Below, piece after piece: positions 35,001 to 50,300 of a stretch of DNA of 64,000 nt. The notes beneath the pieces are model-generated. The model made no database searches and was not told where the DNA came from. It saw nothing but the letters and a program-made list of their open reading frames with translations. This stretch comes from Apostichopus japonicus (lineage: Eukaryota; Echinodermata; Holothuroidea; Aspidochirotida; Stichopodidae). The stretch covers positions 3,917,001 to 3,981,000 of the forward strand of contig NC_092568.1 of the NCBI RefSeq assembly GCF_037975245.1, written 5' to 3'. The translations under genes were made by a program, and so were the position numbers. Each line of letters begins with the position of its first letter. The stretch's first letter is position 1.

Positions 35001-38000
35001 ATGTATAAATTTAAGTCTGAAGTGACCTCTCTTAAAAGTAGTAATTAAAAGTGCGTCGTCTTCGTAATAAATTCAAAACAATCAAAGTAGGCTCAGTTTA
35101 AATTAAAAGAAAGAAAATGTACTTGCCGAAACCCGGGAAAGTTCAGAACTCGTTTGAGTTCTCCGGATATGATTTGAACCAGGGACCTTTAGATCTTCAG
35201 TCTAACGCTCTCCCAACTGAGCTATTTCGGCAGTTAGGAAAAGATAGATGCCATTAAATAATAAGCAATTAGTTAAATCATGTATAAATTTAAGTCTGAA
35301 GTGACTTCTCTTCATACCAAGAAGGGATTAAAAGTGCGTCCTCTTTACTAATAAATTCAAAACAATCAAGTACAGCTCAATTTAAGTCAAAAAGAAGAAG
35401 AAAGAAAATGTACTTGCCGAAACCCGGGAAAGTTCAGAACTCGTTTGAGTTCTCCGGAAGTGATTTGAAGCAGGGACCTTTAGATCTTCAGTCTAACGCT
35501 CTCCCAACTGAGCTATTTCGGCAGCTAGGAAAGGATAGATGCCATTAAATAATAAGCAATTATTTTGATAAAGTATAAATTTAAGTCTGAAGTGACTTCT
35601 CTTAATACTTAGTAGTGATTAAAAGTGCGTCGTCTTCTTAATAAATTCAAAACAATCAAAGTAGGCTCAATTAAAATTAAAAGAAAGAAAATGTACTTTC
35701 CGAAACCCGGGAAAGTTCAGAACTCGTTTGAGTTCTCCGGAAGTGATTTGAACCAGGGACCTTTAGATCTTCAGTCTAACGCTCTCCCAACTGAGCTATT
35801 TCGGCAGTTAGGAAAAGATAGATGCCATTAAATAATAAGCAATTAGTTAAATCATGTATAAATTTAAGTCTGAAGTGAATTCTCTTAATACTTAGTAGTG
35901 ATTAAAAGTGCGTCGTCTTCTTAATAAATTCAAAACCATCAAAGTAGGCTCAATTAAAATTAAAAGAAAGAAAATGTACTTGCCGAAACCCGGGAAAGTT
36001 CAGAACTCGTTTGAGTTCTCCGGAAGTGATTTGAAGCAGGGACCTTTAGATCTTCAGTCTAACGCTCTCCCAACTGAGCTATTTCGGCAGCTAGGAAAGG
36101 ATAGATGCAATTAAATAATAAGCAATTATTTTGATAAAGTATAAATTTAAGTCTGAAGTGACTTCTCTTAATACCAAAAAGGGATTAAAAGTGCGTCCTC
36201 TTTACTAATAAATTCAAAAGACTCAAGTACAGCTCAAGTTAAGTCAAAAAGAAGTAGAAAGAAAATGTACTTGCCGAAACCCGGGAAAGTTCAGAACTCG
36301 TTTGAGTTCTCCGGATATGATTTGAACCAGGGACCTTTAGATCTTCAGTCTAACGCTCTCACAACTGAGCTATTTCGGCAGATAGGAAAAGATAGATGCA
36401 ATTAAATAATAAACAATTATTTTGATAATATATAAATTTAAGTCTGAAGTGACTTCTCTGAATACTTAGTTGTGATTACAAGTGCGTCGTCTTCGTAATA
36501 AATTCAAAACAATCAAAGTAGGCTCAATTAAAATTAAAAGAAAGAAAATGTACTTGCCGAAACCCGGGAAAGTTCAGAACTCGTTTGAGTTCTCCGGATA
36601 TGATTTGAAGCAGGGACCTTTAGATCTTCAGTCTAACGCTCTCCCAACTGAGCTATTTCGGCAGATAGGAAAAGATAGATGCGATTAAATAATAAACAAT
36701 TATTTTGATGATGTATAAATTTAAGTCTGAAGTGACTTCTCTTCATACCAAAAAGGGATTAAAAGTGCGTCCTCTTTACTAATAAATTCAAAAGACTCAA
36801 GTACAGCTCAAGTTAAGTCAAAGAAGGAGAAAGAAAATGTACTTTCCGAAACCCGGGAAAGTTCAGAACTCGTTTGAGTTCTCCGGATATGATTTGAACC
36901 AGGGACCTTTAGATCTTCAGTCTAACGCTCTCCCAACTGAGCTATTTCGGCAGATAGGAAAAGATAGATGCAATTAAATAATAAACAATTATTTTGATAA
37001 TATATAAATTTAAGTCTGAAGTGACTTCTCTGAATACTTAGTAGTGATTACAAGTGCGTCGTCTTCGTAATAAATTCAAAACAATCAAAGTAGGCTCAAT
37101 TAAAATTAAAAGAAAGAAAATGTACTTGCCGAAACCCGGGAAAGTTCAGAACTCGTTTGAGTTCTCCGGATATGATTTGAACCAGGGACCTTTAGATCTT
37201 CAGTCTAACGCTCTCCCAACTGAGCTATTTCGGCAGATAGGAAAAGATAGATGCGATTAAATAATAAACAATTATTTTGATGATGTATAAATTTAAGTCT
37301 GAAGTGACTTCTCTTCATACCAAAAAGGGATTAAAAGTGCGTCCTCTTTACTAATAAATTCAAAAGACTCAAGTACAGCTCAAGTTAAGTCAAAGAAGGA
37401 GAAAGAAAATGTACTTTCCGAAACCCGGGAAAGTTCAGAACTCGTTTGAGTTCTCCTTAAATGATTTGAAGCAGGGACCTTTAGATCTTCAGTCTAACGC
37501 TCTCACAACTGAGCTATTTCGGCAGTTAGGAAAAGATAGATGCAATTAAATAATAAACAATTATTTTGATAATATATAAATTTAAGTCTGAAGTGAATTC
37601 TCTGAATACTTAGTAGTGATTAAAAGTGCGTCGTCTTCTTAATAAATTCAAAACAATCAAAGTAGGCTCAATTTAAATTAAAAGAAAGAAAATGTACTTG
37701 CCGAAACCCGGGAAAGTTCAGAACTCGTTTGAGTTCTCCGGATATGATTTGAACCAGGGACCTTTAGATCTTCAGTCTAACGCTCTCCCAACTGAGCTAT
37801 TTCGGCAGATAGGAAAAGATAGATGCAATTAAATAATAAGCAATTATTTTGATAATATATAAATTTAAGTCTGAAGTGACTTCTCTGAATACTTAGTAGT
37901 GTTTACAAGTGCGTCGTCTTCGTAATAAATTCAAAACAATCAAAGTAGGCTCAATTTAACTTAAAAGAAAGAAAATGTACTTGCCGAAACCCGGGAAAGT

Positions 38001-41000
38001 TCAGAACTCGTTTGAGTTCTCCGGAAGTGATTTGAAGCAGGGACCTTGAGATCTTCAGTCTAACGCTCTCCCAACTGAGCTATTTCGGCAGTTAGGAAAA
38101 GAAAGATGCAATTAAATAATAAGCAATTATTTTGATGATGTATAAATTTAAGTCTGAAGTGACTTCTCTTCATACCAAAAAGGGATTAAAAGTGCGTCCT
38201 CTTTACTAATAAATTCAAAACAATCAAGTACAGCTCAATTTAAGTCAAAAAGAAGAAGAAAGAAAATGTACTTGCCGAAACCCGGGAAAGTTCAGAACTC
38301 GTTTGAGTTCTCCGGATATGATTTGAGCCAGGGACCTTTAGATCTTCAGTCTAACGCTCTCCCAACTGAGCTATTTCGGCAGATAGGAAAAGATAGATGC
38401 CATTAAATAATAAGCAATTATTTTGATGATGTATAAATTTAAGTCTGAAGTGACTTCTCTTCATACCAAGAAGGGATTAAAAGTGCGTCATCTTTACTAA
38501 TAAATTCAAAACAATCAAGTACAGCTCAATTTAAGTCAAAAAGAAGTAGAAAGAAAATGTACTTGCCGAAACCCGGGAAAGTTCAGAACTCGTTTGAGTT
38601 CTCCGGAAGTGATTTGAAGCAGGGACCTTTAGATCTTCAGTCTAACGCTCTCCCAACTGAGCTATTTCGGCAGCTAGGAAAGGATAGATGCAATTAAATA
38701 ATAAGCAATTATTTTGATAAAGTATAAATTTAAGTCTGAAGTGACTTCTCTTAATACTTAGTAGTGATTAAAAGTGCGTCGTCTTCTTAATAAATTCAAA
38801 ACAATCAAAGTAGGCTCAATTAAAATTAAAAGAAAGAAAATGTACTTGCCGAAACCCGGGAAAGTTCAGAACTCGTTTGAGTTCTCCGGAAGTGATTTGA
38901 ACCAGGGACCTTTAGATCTTCAGTCTAACGCTCTCCCAACTGAGCTATTTCGGCAGTTAGGAAAAGATAGATGCCATTAAATAATAAGCAATTAGTTAAA
39001 TCATGTATAAATTTAAGTCTGAAGTGACTTCTCTTCATACCAAGAAGGGATTAAAAGTGCGTCCTCTTTACTAATAAATTCAAAACAATCAAGTACAGCT
39101 CAATTTAAGTCAAAAAGAAGAAGAAAGAAAATGTACTTGCCGAAACCCGGGAAAGTTCAGAACTCGTTTGAGTTCTCCGGAAGTGATTTGAACCAGGGAC
39201 CTTTAGATCTTCAGTCTAACGCTCTCCCAACTGAGCTATTTCGGCAGCTAGGAAAGGATAGATGCAATTAAATAATAAGCAATTATTTTGATGATGTATA
39301 AATTTAAGTCTGAAGTGACTTCTCTTAATACTTAGTAGTGATTAAAAGTGCGTCGTCTTCTTAATAAATTCAAAACCATCAAAGTAGGCTCAATTAAAAT
39401 TAAAAGAAAGAAAATGTACTTGCCGAAACCCGGGAAAGTTCAGAACTCGTTTCAGTTCTCCGGAAGTGATTTGAACCAGGGACCTTTAGATCTTCAGTCT
39501 AACGCTCTCCCAACTGAGCTATTTCGGCAGATAGGAAAAGATAGATGCAATTAAATAATAAACAATTATTTTGATGATGTATAAATTTAAGTCTGAAGTG
39601 ACTTCTCTTCATACCAAGAAGGGATTAAAAGTGCGTCCTCTTTACTAATAAATTCAAAACAATCAAGTACAGCTCAATTTAAGTCAAAAAGAAGAAGAAA
39701 GAAAATGTACTTGCCGAAACCTGGGAAAGTTCAGAACTCGTTTGAGTTCTCCGGATATGATTTGAAGCAGGGACCTTTAGTTCTTCAGTCTAACGCTCTC
39801 CCAACTGAGCTATTTCGGCAGTTAGGAAAAGATAGATGCAATTAAATAATAAACTATTATTTTGATAATATATAAATTTAAGTCTGAAGTGAATTCTCTT
39901 AATACTTAGTAGTGATTAAAAGTGCCTCGTCTTCTTAATAAATTCAAAACAATCAAAGTAGGCTCAATTAAAATTAAAAGAAAGAAAATGTACTTGCCGA
40001 AACCCGGGAATGTTCAGAACTCGTTTGAGTTCTCCGGATATGATTTGAAGCAGGGACCTTTAGATCTTCAGTCTAACGCTCTCCCAACTGAGCTATTTCG
40101 GCAGATAGGAAAAGACAGATGCGATTAAATAATAAACAATTATTTTGATGATGTATAAATTTAAGTCTGAAGTGACTTCTCTTCATACCAAAAAGGGATT
40201 AAAAGTGCGTCCTCTTTACTAATAAATTCAAAAGACTCAAGTACAGCTCAAGTTAAGTCAAAAAGAAGTAGAAAGAAAATGTACTTGCCGAAACCCGGGA
40301 AAGTTCAGAACTCGTTTGAGTTCTCCGGATATGATTTGAACCAGGGACCTTTAGATCTTCAGTCTAACGCTCTCCCAACTGAGCTATTTCGGCAGATAGG
40401 AAAAGATAGATGCAATTAAATAATAAACAATTATTTTGATAATATATAAATTTAAGTCTGAAGTGACTTCTCTGAATACTTAGTAGTGATTACAAGTGCG
40501 TCGTCTTCGTAATAAATTCAAAACAATCAAAGTAGGCTCAATTAAAATTAAAAGAAAGAAAATGTACTTGCCGAAACCCGGGAAAGTTCAGAACTCGTTT
40601 GAGTTCTCCGGATATGATTTGAAGCAGGGACCTTTAGATCTTCAGTCTAACGCTCTCCCAACTGAGCTATTTCGGCAGATAGGAAAAGATAGATGCGATT
40701 AAATAATAAACAATTATTTTGATGATGTATAAATTTAAGTCTGAAGTGACTTCTCTTCATACCAAAAAGGGATTAAAAGTCCGTCCTCTTTACTAATAAA
40801 TTCAAAACAATCAAGTACAGCTCAATTTAAGTCAAAAAGAAGAAGAAAGAAAATGTACTTGCCGAAACCCGGGAAAGTTCAGAACTCGTTTGAGTTCTCC
40901 GGATATGATTTGAGCCAGGGACCTTTAGATCTTCAGTCTAACGCTCTCCCAACTGAGCTATTTCGGCAGATAGGAAAAGATAGATGCCATTAAATAATAA

Positions 41001-41328
41001 GCAATTATTTTGATGATATATAAATTTAAGTCTGAAGTGACTTCTCTTCATACCAAGAAGGGATTAAAAGTGCGTCATCTTTACTAATAAATTAAAAACA
41101 ATCAAGTACAGCTCAATTTAAGTCAAAAAGAAGGAGAAAGAAAATGTACTTGCCGAAACCCGGGAAAGTTCAGAACTCGTTTGAGTTCTCCGGAAGTGAT
41201 TTGAAGCAGGGACCTTTAGATCTTCAGTCTAACGCTCTCCCAACTGAGCTATTTCGGCAGCTAGGAAAGGATAGATGCAATTAAATAATAAGCAATCATC
41301 TTTATAATGTATAAATTTAAGTCTGAAG
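29011..41328 (-). repeat. large higher-order repeat, two copies of ~6.0 and 6.3 kb
   Basis: The rare spacer variant TGACCTCTCTTAAAAGTAGT occurs at 29011, 35023 and 41329, i.e. at intervals of 6012 and 6306 bp (21 and 22 units). Unit-specific variants recur at the same offsets: CTCCTTAAATGATTTG at about 31440 and 37454, TTCAGTTCTCC at about 33146 and 39452, CCGAAACCTGGG at about 33409 and 39715, and GTGCCTCGTC at 33616 and 39922. The second copy carries one extra unit. This is a segmental duplication of a 21-mer within the array. Confidence 0.9.
34263..34370 (-). tRNA. tRNA-Phe(GAA)-like unit, off-consensus B-box example
   Basis: Same 108-nt layout as 27116-27223, but with GCTTCAAATC in place of GGTTCAAATC. 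The change removes the conserved G of the pol III B-box and opens the last T-stem pair. The same change recurs in many units at matching positions of the higher-order repeats, so it is inherited by block duplication. Confidence 0.78.
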
Positions 41329-44300
41329 TGACCTCTCTTAAAAGTAGTAATTAAAAGTGCGTCGTCTTCGTAATAAATTCAAAACAATCAAAGTAGGCTC
41401 AGTTTAAATTAAAAGAAAGAAAATGTACTTGCCGAAACCCGGGAAAGTTCAGAACTCGTTTGAGTTCTCCGGAAGTGATTTGAACCAGGGACCTTTAGAT
41501 CTTCAGTCTAACGCTCTCCCAACTGAGCTATTTCGGCAGTTAGGAAAAGATAGATGCCATTAAATAATAAGCAATTAGTTAAATGATGTATAAATTTAAG
41601 TCTGAAGTGACTTCTCTTCATACCAAGAAAGGATTAAAAGTGCGTCCTCTTTACTAATAAATTCAAAACAATCAAGTACAGCTCAATTTAAGTCAAAAAG
41701 AAGAAGAAAGAAAATGTACTTGCCGAAACCCGGGAAAGTTCAGAACTCGTTTGAGTTCTCCGGAAGTGATTTGAAGCAGGGACCTTTAGATCTTCAGTCT
41801 AACGCTCTCCCAACTGAGCTATTTCGGCAGTTAGGAAAAGAAAGATGCAATTAAATAATAAGCAATTGTTTTGATGATGTATAAATTTAAGTCTGAAGTG
41901 ACTTCTCTTCATACCAAGAAGGGATTAAAAGTGCGTCGTCTTCTTAATAAATTCAAAACAATCAAGTACAGCTCAATTAAAATTAAAAGAAAGAAAATGT
42001 ACTTGCCGAAACCCGGGAAAGTTCAGAACTCGTTTGAGTTCTCCGGATATGATTTGAACCAGGGACCTTTAGATCTTCAGTCTAACGCTCTCCCAACTGA
42101 GCTATTTCGGCAGATAGGAAAAGATAGATGCCATTAAATAATAAGCAATTATTTTGATGATGTATAAATTTAAGTCTGAAGTGACTTCTCTTCACACCAA
42201 GAATTGATTAAAGTGCGTCCTCTTTACTAATAAATTCAAAACAATCAAGTACAGCTCAATTTAAGTCAAAAAGAAGAAGAAAGAAAATGTACTTGCCGAA
42301 ACCCGGGAAAGTTCAGAACTCGTTTGAGTTCTCCGGATATGATTTGAACCAGGGACCTTTAGAATTCAGTCTAACGCTCTCCCAACTGAGCTATTTCGGC
42401 AGATAGGAAAAGATAGATGCCATTAAATAATAAGCAATTATTTTAATGGTGTATAAATTTAAGTCTGAAGTGACTTCTCTTCATACCAAGAAGGGATTAA
42501 AAGTGCGTCGTCTTCTTAATAAATTCAAAACAATCAAGTACAGCTCAATTAAAATTAAAAGAAAGAAAATGTACTTGCCGAAACCCGGGAAAGTTCAGAA
42601 CTCGTTTGAGTTCTCCGGATATGATTTGAACCAGGGACCTTTAGATCTTCAGTCTAACGCTCTCCCAACTGAGCTATTTCGGCAGATAGGAAAAGATAGA
42701 TGCCATTAAATAATAAACAATTATTTTGATGATATATAAATTTAAGTCTGAAGTGACTTCTCTTCATACCAAGAAGGGATTAAAAGTGCGTCGTCCTCTT
42801 TACTAATAAATTCAAAACAATCAAGTAAAGCTCAATTTAAGTCAAAAAGAAGAAGAAAGAAAATGTACTTGCCGAAACCCGGGAAAGTTCAGAACTCGTT
42901 TGAGTTCTCCGGAAGTGATTTGAACCAGGGACCTTTAGATCTTCAGTCTAACGCTCTCCCAACTGAGCTATTTCGGCAGTTCGGAAAAGATAGATGCAAT
43001 TAAATAATAAGCAATTATTTTGATAATGTATAAATTTAAGTCTGAAGTGACTTCTCTTAATACTTAGTAGTGATTAAAAATGCGTCTTCTTAATGAATTC
43101 AAAACCATCAAAGTAGGCTCAATTAAAATTAAAAGAAAGAAAATGTACTTGCCGAAACCCGGGAAAGTTCAGAACTCGTTTGAGTTCTCCGGATATGATT
43201 TGAACCAGGGACCTTTAGATCTTCAGTCTAACGCTCTCCCAACTGAGCTATTTCGGCAGTTAGGAAAAGATAGATGCAATTAAATAATAAGCAATTATTT
43301 TGATGATGTATAAATTTAAGTCTGAAGTGACTTCTCTTCATACCAAGAAAGGATTAAAAGTGCGTCCTCTTTACTAATAAATTCAAAACAATCAAGTACA
43401 GCTCAATTTAAGTCAAAAAGAAGAAGAAAGAAAATGTACTTGCCGAAACCCGGGAAAGTTCAGAACTCGTTTGAGTTCTCCGGATATGATTTGAGCCAGG
43501 GACCTTTAGATCTTCAGTCTAACGCTCTCCCAACTGAGCTATTTCGGCAGATAGGAAAAGATAGATGCCATTAAATAATAAGCAATTATTTTGATGATGT
43601 ATAAATTTAAGTCTGAAGTGACTTCTCTTCATACCAAGAAGGGATTAAAAGTGCGTCATCTTTACTAATAAATTCAAAACAATCAAGTACAGCTCAATTT
43701 AAGTCAAAAAGAAGGAGAAAGAAAATGTACTTGCCGAAACCCGGGAAAGTTCAGAACTCGTTTGAGTTCTCCGGAAGGGATTTGAACCAGGGACCTTTAG
43801 ATCTTCAGTCTAACGCTCTCCCAACTGAGCTATTTCGGCAGCTAGGAAAGGATAGATGCAATTAACTAATAAGCAATCATCTTTATAATGTATAAATTTA
43901 AGTCTGAAGTGACCTCTCTTAAAAGTAGTAATTAAAAGTGCGTCGTCTTCGTAATAAATTCAAAACAATCAAAGTAGGCTCAGTTTAAATTAAAAGAAAG
44001 AAAATGTACTTGCCGAAACCCGGGAAAGTTCAGAACTCGTTTGAGTTCTCCGGAAGTGATTTGAACCAGGGACCTTGAGATCTTCAGTCTAACGCTCTCC
44101 CAACTGAGCTATTTCGGCAGTTAGGAAAAGATAGATGCCATTAAATAATAAGCAATTAGTTAAATGATGTATAAATTTAAGTCTGAAGTGACTTCTCTTC
44201 ATACCAAGAAAGGATTAAAAGTGCGTCCTCTTTACTAATAAATTCAAAACAATCAAGTACAGCTCAATTTAAGTCAAAAAGAAGAAGAAAGAAAATGTAC

Positions 44301-47300
44301 TTGCCGAAACCCGGGAAAGTTCAGAACTCGTTTGAGTTCTCCGGAAGTGATTTGAACCAGGGACCTTTAGATCTTCAGTCTAACGCTCTCCCAACTGAGC
44401 TATTTCGGCAGCTAGGAAAGGATAGATGCAATTAAATAATAAGCAATTATTTTGATAAAGTATAAATTTAAGTCTGAAGTGACTTCTCTTAATACTTAGT
44501 AGTGATTAAGTGCGTCGTCTTCTTAATAAATTCAAAACCATCAAAGTAGGCTCAATTAAAATTAAAAGAAAGAAAATGTACTTGCCGAAACCCGGGAAAG
44601 TTCAGAACTCGTTTGAGTTCTCCGGATATGATTTGAACCAGGGACCTTTAGATCTTCAGTCTAACGCTCTCCCAACTGAGCTATTTCGGCAGATAGGAAA
44701 AGATAGATGCCATTAAATAATAAGCAATTATTTTGATGATGTATAAATTTAAGTCTGAAGTGACTTCTCTTCACACCAAGAATTGATTAAAGTGCGGCCT
44801 TTTTTTCTAATAAATTCAAAACAATCAAGTACAGCTCAATTTAAGTCAAAAAGAAGAAGAAAGAAAATGTACTTGCCGAAACCCGGGAAAGTTCAGAACT
44901 CGTTTGAGTTCTCCGGATATGATTTGAACCAGGGACCTTTAGATCTTCAGTCTAACGCTCTCCCAACTGAGCTATTTCGGCAGTTCGGAAAAGATAGATG
45001 CAATTAAATAATAAACAATTATTTTGATGATGTATAAATTTAAGTCTGAAGTGACTTCTCTTCATACCAAGAAGGGATTAAAAGTGCGTCCTCTTTACTA
45101 ATAAATTCAAAACAATCAAGTACAGCTCAATTTAAGTCAAAAAGAAGAAGAAAGAAAATGTACTTGCCGAAACCCGGGAAAGTTCAGAACTCGTTTGAGT
45201 TCTCCGGAAGTGATTTGAAGCAGGGACCTTTAGTTCTTCAGTCTAACGCTCTCCCAACTGAGCTATTTCGGCAGTTAGGAAAAGATAGATGCAATTAAAT
45301 AATAAACAATTATTTTGATAATATATAAATTTAAGTCTGAAGTGAATTCTCTTAATACTTAGTAGTGATTAAAAGTGCCTCGTCTTCTTAATAAATTCAA
45401 AACAATCAAAGTAGGCTCAATTAAAATTAAAAGAAAGAAAATGTACTTGCCGAAACCCGGGAATGTTCAGAACTCGTTTGAGTTCTCCGGAAGTGATTTG
45501 AACCAGGGACCTTTAGATCTTCAGTCTAACGCTCTCCCAACTGAGCTATTTCGGCAGTTAGGAAAAGAAAGATGCAATTAAATAATAAGCAATTATTTTG
45601 ATGATGTATAAATTTAAGTCTGAAGTGACTTCTCTTCATACCAAGAAGGGATTAAAAGTGCGTCCTCTTTACTAATAAATTCAAAACAATCAAGTACATC
45701 TCAATTTAAGTCAAAAAGAAGAAGAAAGAAAATGTACTTGCCGAAACCCGGGAAAGTTCAGAACTCGTTTGAGTTCTCCGGATATGATTTGAGCCAGGGA
45801 CCTTTAGATCTTCAGTCTAACGCTCTCCCAACTGAGCTATTTCGGCAGATAGGAAAAGATAGATGCCATTAAATAATAAGCAATTATTTTGATGATGTAT
45901 AAATTTAAGTCTGAAGTGACTTCTCTTCATACCAAGAAGGGATTAAAAGTGCGTCATCTTTACTAATAAATTCAAAACAATCAAGTACAGCTCAATTTAA
46001 GTCAAAAAGAAGGAGAAAGAAAATGTACTTGCCGAAACCCGGGAAAGTTCAGAACTCGTTTGAGTTCTCCGGAAGTGATTTGAACCAGGGACCTTTAGAT
46101 CTTCAGTCTAACGCTCTCCCAACTGAGCTATTTCGGCAGCTAGGAAAGGATAGATGCAATTAAATAATAAGCAATCATCTTTATAATGTATAAATTTAAG
46201 TCTGAAGTGACCTCTCTTAAAAGTAGTAATTAAAAGTGCGTCGTCTTCGTAATAAATTCAAAACAATCAAAGTAGGCTCAGTTTAAATTAAAAGAAAGAA
46301 AATGTACTTGCCGAAACCCGGGAAAGTTCAGAACTCGTTTGAGTTCTCCGGATATGATTTGAACCAGGGACCTTTAGATCTTCAGTCTAACGCTCTCCCA
46401 ACTGAGCTATTTCGGCAGTTAGGAAAAGATAGATGCCATTAAATAATAAGCAATTAGTTAAATGATGTATAAATTTAAGTCTGAAGTGACTTCTCTTCAT
46501 ACCAAGAAAGGATTAAAAGTGCGTCCTCTTTACTAATAAATTCAAAACAATCAAGTACAGCTCAATTTAAGTCAAAAAGAAGAAGAAAGAAAATGTACTT
46601 GCCGAAACCCGGGAAAGTTCAGAACTCGTTTGAGTTCTCCGGAAGTGATTTGAAGCAGGGACCTTTAGATCTTCAGTCTAACGCTCTCCCAACTGAGCTA
46701 TTTCGGCAGCTAGGAAAGGATAGATGCAATTAAATAATAAGCAATTATTTTGATAAAGTATAAATTTAAGTCTGAAGTGACTTCTCTTAATACTTAGTAG
46801 TGATTAAAAGTGCGTCGTCTTCTTAATAAATTCAAAACAATCAAAGTAGGCTCAATTAAAATAAAGAAAATGTACTTGCCGAAACCCGGGAAAGTTCAGA
46901 ACTCGTTTGAGTTCTCCGGATATGATTTGAACCAGGGACCTTTAGATCTTCAGTCTAACGCTCTCCCAACTGAGCTATTTCGGCAGATAGGAAAAGATAG
47001 ATGCCATTAAATAATAAGCAATTATTTTGATGATGTATAAATTTAAGTCTGAAGTGACTTCTCTTCACACCAAGAATTGATTAAAGTGCGGCCTTTTTTT
47101 CTAATAAATTCAAAACAATCAAGTACAGCTCAATTTAAGTCAAAAAGAAGAAGAAAGAAAATGTACTTGCCGAAACCCGGGAAAGTTCAGAACTCGTTTG
47201 AGTTCTCCGGATATGATTTGAACCAGGGACCTTTAGATCTTCAGTCTAACGCTCTCCCAACTGAGCTATTTCGGCAGTTCGGAAAAGATAGATGCAATTA

Positions 47301-50300
47301 AATAATAAACAATTATTTTGATGATGTATAAATTTAAGTCTGAAGTGACTTCTCTTCATACCAAGAAGGGATTAAAAGTGCGTCCTCTTTACTAATAAAT
47401 TCAAAACAATCAAGTACAGCTCAATTTAAGTCAAAAAGAAGAAGAAAGAAAATGTACTTGCCGAAACCCGGGAAAGTTCAGAACTCGTTTGAGTTCTCCG
47501 GAAGTGATTTGAAGCAGGGACCTTTAGTTCTTCAGTCTAACGCTCTCCCAACTGAGCTATTTCGGCAGTTAGGAAAAGATAGATGCAATTAAATAATAAA
47601 CAATTATTTTGATAATATATAAATTTAAGTCTGAAGTGAATTCTCTTAATACTTAGTAGTGATTAAAAGTGCCTCGTCTTCTTAATAAATTCAAAACAAT
47701 CAAAGTAGGCTCAATTAAAATTAAAAGAAAGAAAATGTACTTGCCGAAACCCGGGAATGTTCAGAACTCGTTTGAGTTCTCCGGAAGTGATTTGAACCAG
47801 GGACCTTTAGATCTTCAGTCTAACGCTCTCCCAACTGAGCTATTTCGGCAGTTAGGAAAAGAAAGATGCAATTAAATAATAAGCAATTATTTTGATGATG
47901 TATAAATTTAAGTCTGAAGTGACTTCTCTTCATACCAAGAAGGGATTAAAAGTGCGTCCTCTTTACTAATAAATTCAAAACAATCAAGTACATCTCAATT
48001 TAAGTCAAAAAGAAGAAGAAAGAAAATGTACTTGCCGAAACCCGGGAAAGTTCAGAACTCGTTTGAGTTCTCCGGATATGATTTGAGCCAGGGACCTTTA
48101 GATCTTCAGTCTAACGCTCTCCCAACTGAGCTATTTCGGCAGATAGGAAAAGATAGATGCCATTAAATAATAAGCAATTATTTTGATGATGTATAAATTT
48201 AAGTCTGAAGTGACTTCTCTTCATACCAAGAAGGGATTAAAAGTGCGTCATCTTTACTAATAAATTCAAAACAATCAAGTACAGCTCAATTTAAGTCAAA
48301 AAGAAGGAGAAAGAAAATGTACTTGCCGAAACCCGGGAAAGTTCAGAACTCGTTTGAGTTCTCCGGAAGTGATTTGAACCAGGGACCTTTAGATCTTCAG
48401 TCTAACGCTCTCCCAACTGAGCTATTTCGGCAGCTAGGAAAGGATAGATGCAATTAAATAATAAGCAATCATCTTTATAATGTATAAATTTAAGTCTGAA
48501 GTGACCTCTCTTAAAAGTAGTAATTAAAAGTGCGTCGTCTTCGTAATAAATTCAAAACAATCAAAGTAGGCTCAGTTTAAATTAAAAGAAAGAAAATGTA
48601 CTTGCCGAAACCCGGGAAAGTTCAGAACTCGTTTGAGTTCTCCGGATATGATTTGAACCAGGGACCTTTAGATCTTCAGTCTAACGCTCTCCCAACTGAG
48701 CTATTTCGGCAGTTAGGAAAAGATAGATGCCATTAAATAATAAGCAATTAGTTAAATGATGTATAAATTTAAGTCTGAAGTGACTTCTCTTCATACCAAG
48801 AAAGGATTAAAAGTGCGTCCTCTTTACTAATAAATTCAAAACAATCAAGTACAGCTCAATTTAAGTCAAAAAGAAGAAGAAAGAAAATGTACTTGCCGAA
48901 ACCCGGGAAAGTTCAGAACTCGTTTGAGTTCTCCGGAAGTGATTTGAAGCAGGGACCTTTAGATCTTCAGTCTAACGCTCTCCCAACTGAGCTATTTCGG
49001 CAGCTAGGAAAGGATAGATGCAATTAAATAATAAGCAATTATTTTGATAAAGTATAAATTTAAGTCTGAAGTGACTTCTCTTAATACTTAGTAGTGATTA
49101 AAAGTGCGTCGTCTTCTTAATAAATTCAAAACAATCAAAGTAGGCTCAATTAAAATAAAGAAAATGTACTTGCCGAAACCCGGGAAAGTTCAGAACTCGT
49201 TTCAGTTCTCCGGATATGATTTGAACCAGGGACCTTTAGATCTTCAGTCTAACGCTCTCCCAACTGAGCTATTTCGGCAGATAGGAAAAGATAGATGCCA
49301 TTAAATAATAAGCAATTATTTTGATGATGTATAAATTTAAGTCTGAAGTGACTTCTCTTCACACCAAGAATTGATTAAAGTGCGTCCTCTTTACTAATAA
49401 ATTCAAAACAATCAAGTACAGCTCAATTTAAGTCAAAAAGAAGAAGAAAGAAAATGTACTTGCCGAAACCCGGGAAAGTTCAGAACTCGTTTGAGTTCTC
49501 CGGATATGATTTGAACCAGGGACCTTTAGAATTCAGTATAACGCTCTCCCAACTGAGCTATTTCGGCAGATAGGAAAAGATAGATGCCATTAAATAATAA
49601 GCAATTATTTTAATGGTGTATAAATTTAAGTCTGAAGTGACTTCTCTTCATACCAAGAAGGGATTAAAAGTGCGTCCTCTTTTTTTCAAATAAATTCAAA
49701 ACAATCAAGTACAGCTCAATTTAAGTCAAAAAGAAGAAGAAAGAAAATGTACTTGCCGAAACCCGGGAAAGTTCAGAACTCGTTTGAGTTCTCCGGATAT
49801 GATTTGAACCAGGGACCTTTAGATCTTCAGTCTAACGCTCTCCCAACTGAGCTATTTCGGCAGATAGGAAAAGATAGATGCCATTAAATAATAAACAATT
49901 ATTTTGATGATATATAAATTTAAGTCTGAAGTGACTTCTCTTCATACCAAGAAGGGATTAAAAGTGCGTCCTCTTTACTAATAAATTCAAAACAATCAAG
50001 TACAGCTCAATTTAAGTCAAAAAGAAGGAGAAAGAAAATGTACTTGCCGAAACCCGGGAAAGTTCAGAACTCGTTTGAGTTCTCCGGAAGTGATTTGAAC
50101 CAGGGACCTTTAGATCTTCAGTCTAACGCTCTCCCAACTGAGCTATTTCGGCAGTTCGGAAAAGATAGATGCAATTAAATAATAAGCAACTATTTTGATA
50201 ATGTATAAATTTAAGTCTGAAGTGACTTCTCTTAATACTTAGTAGTGATTAAAAATGCGTCGTCTTCTTAATGAATTCAAAACCATCAAAGTAGGCTCAA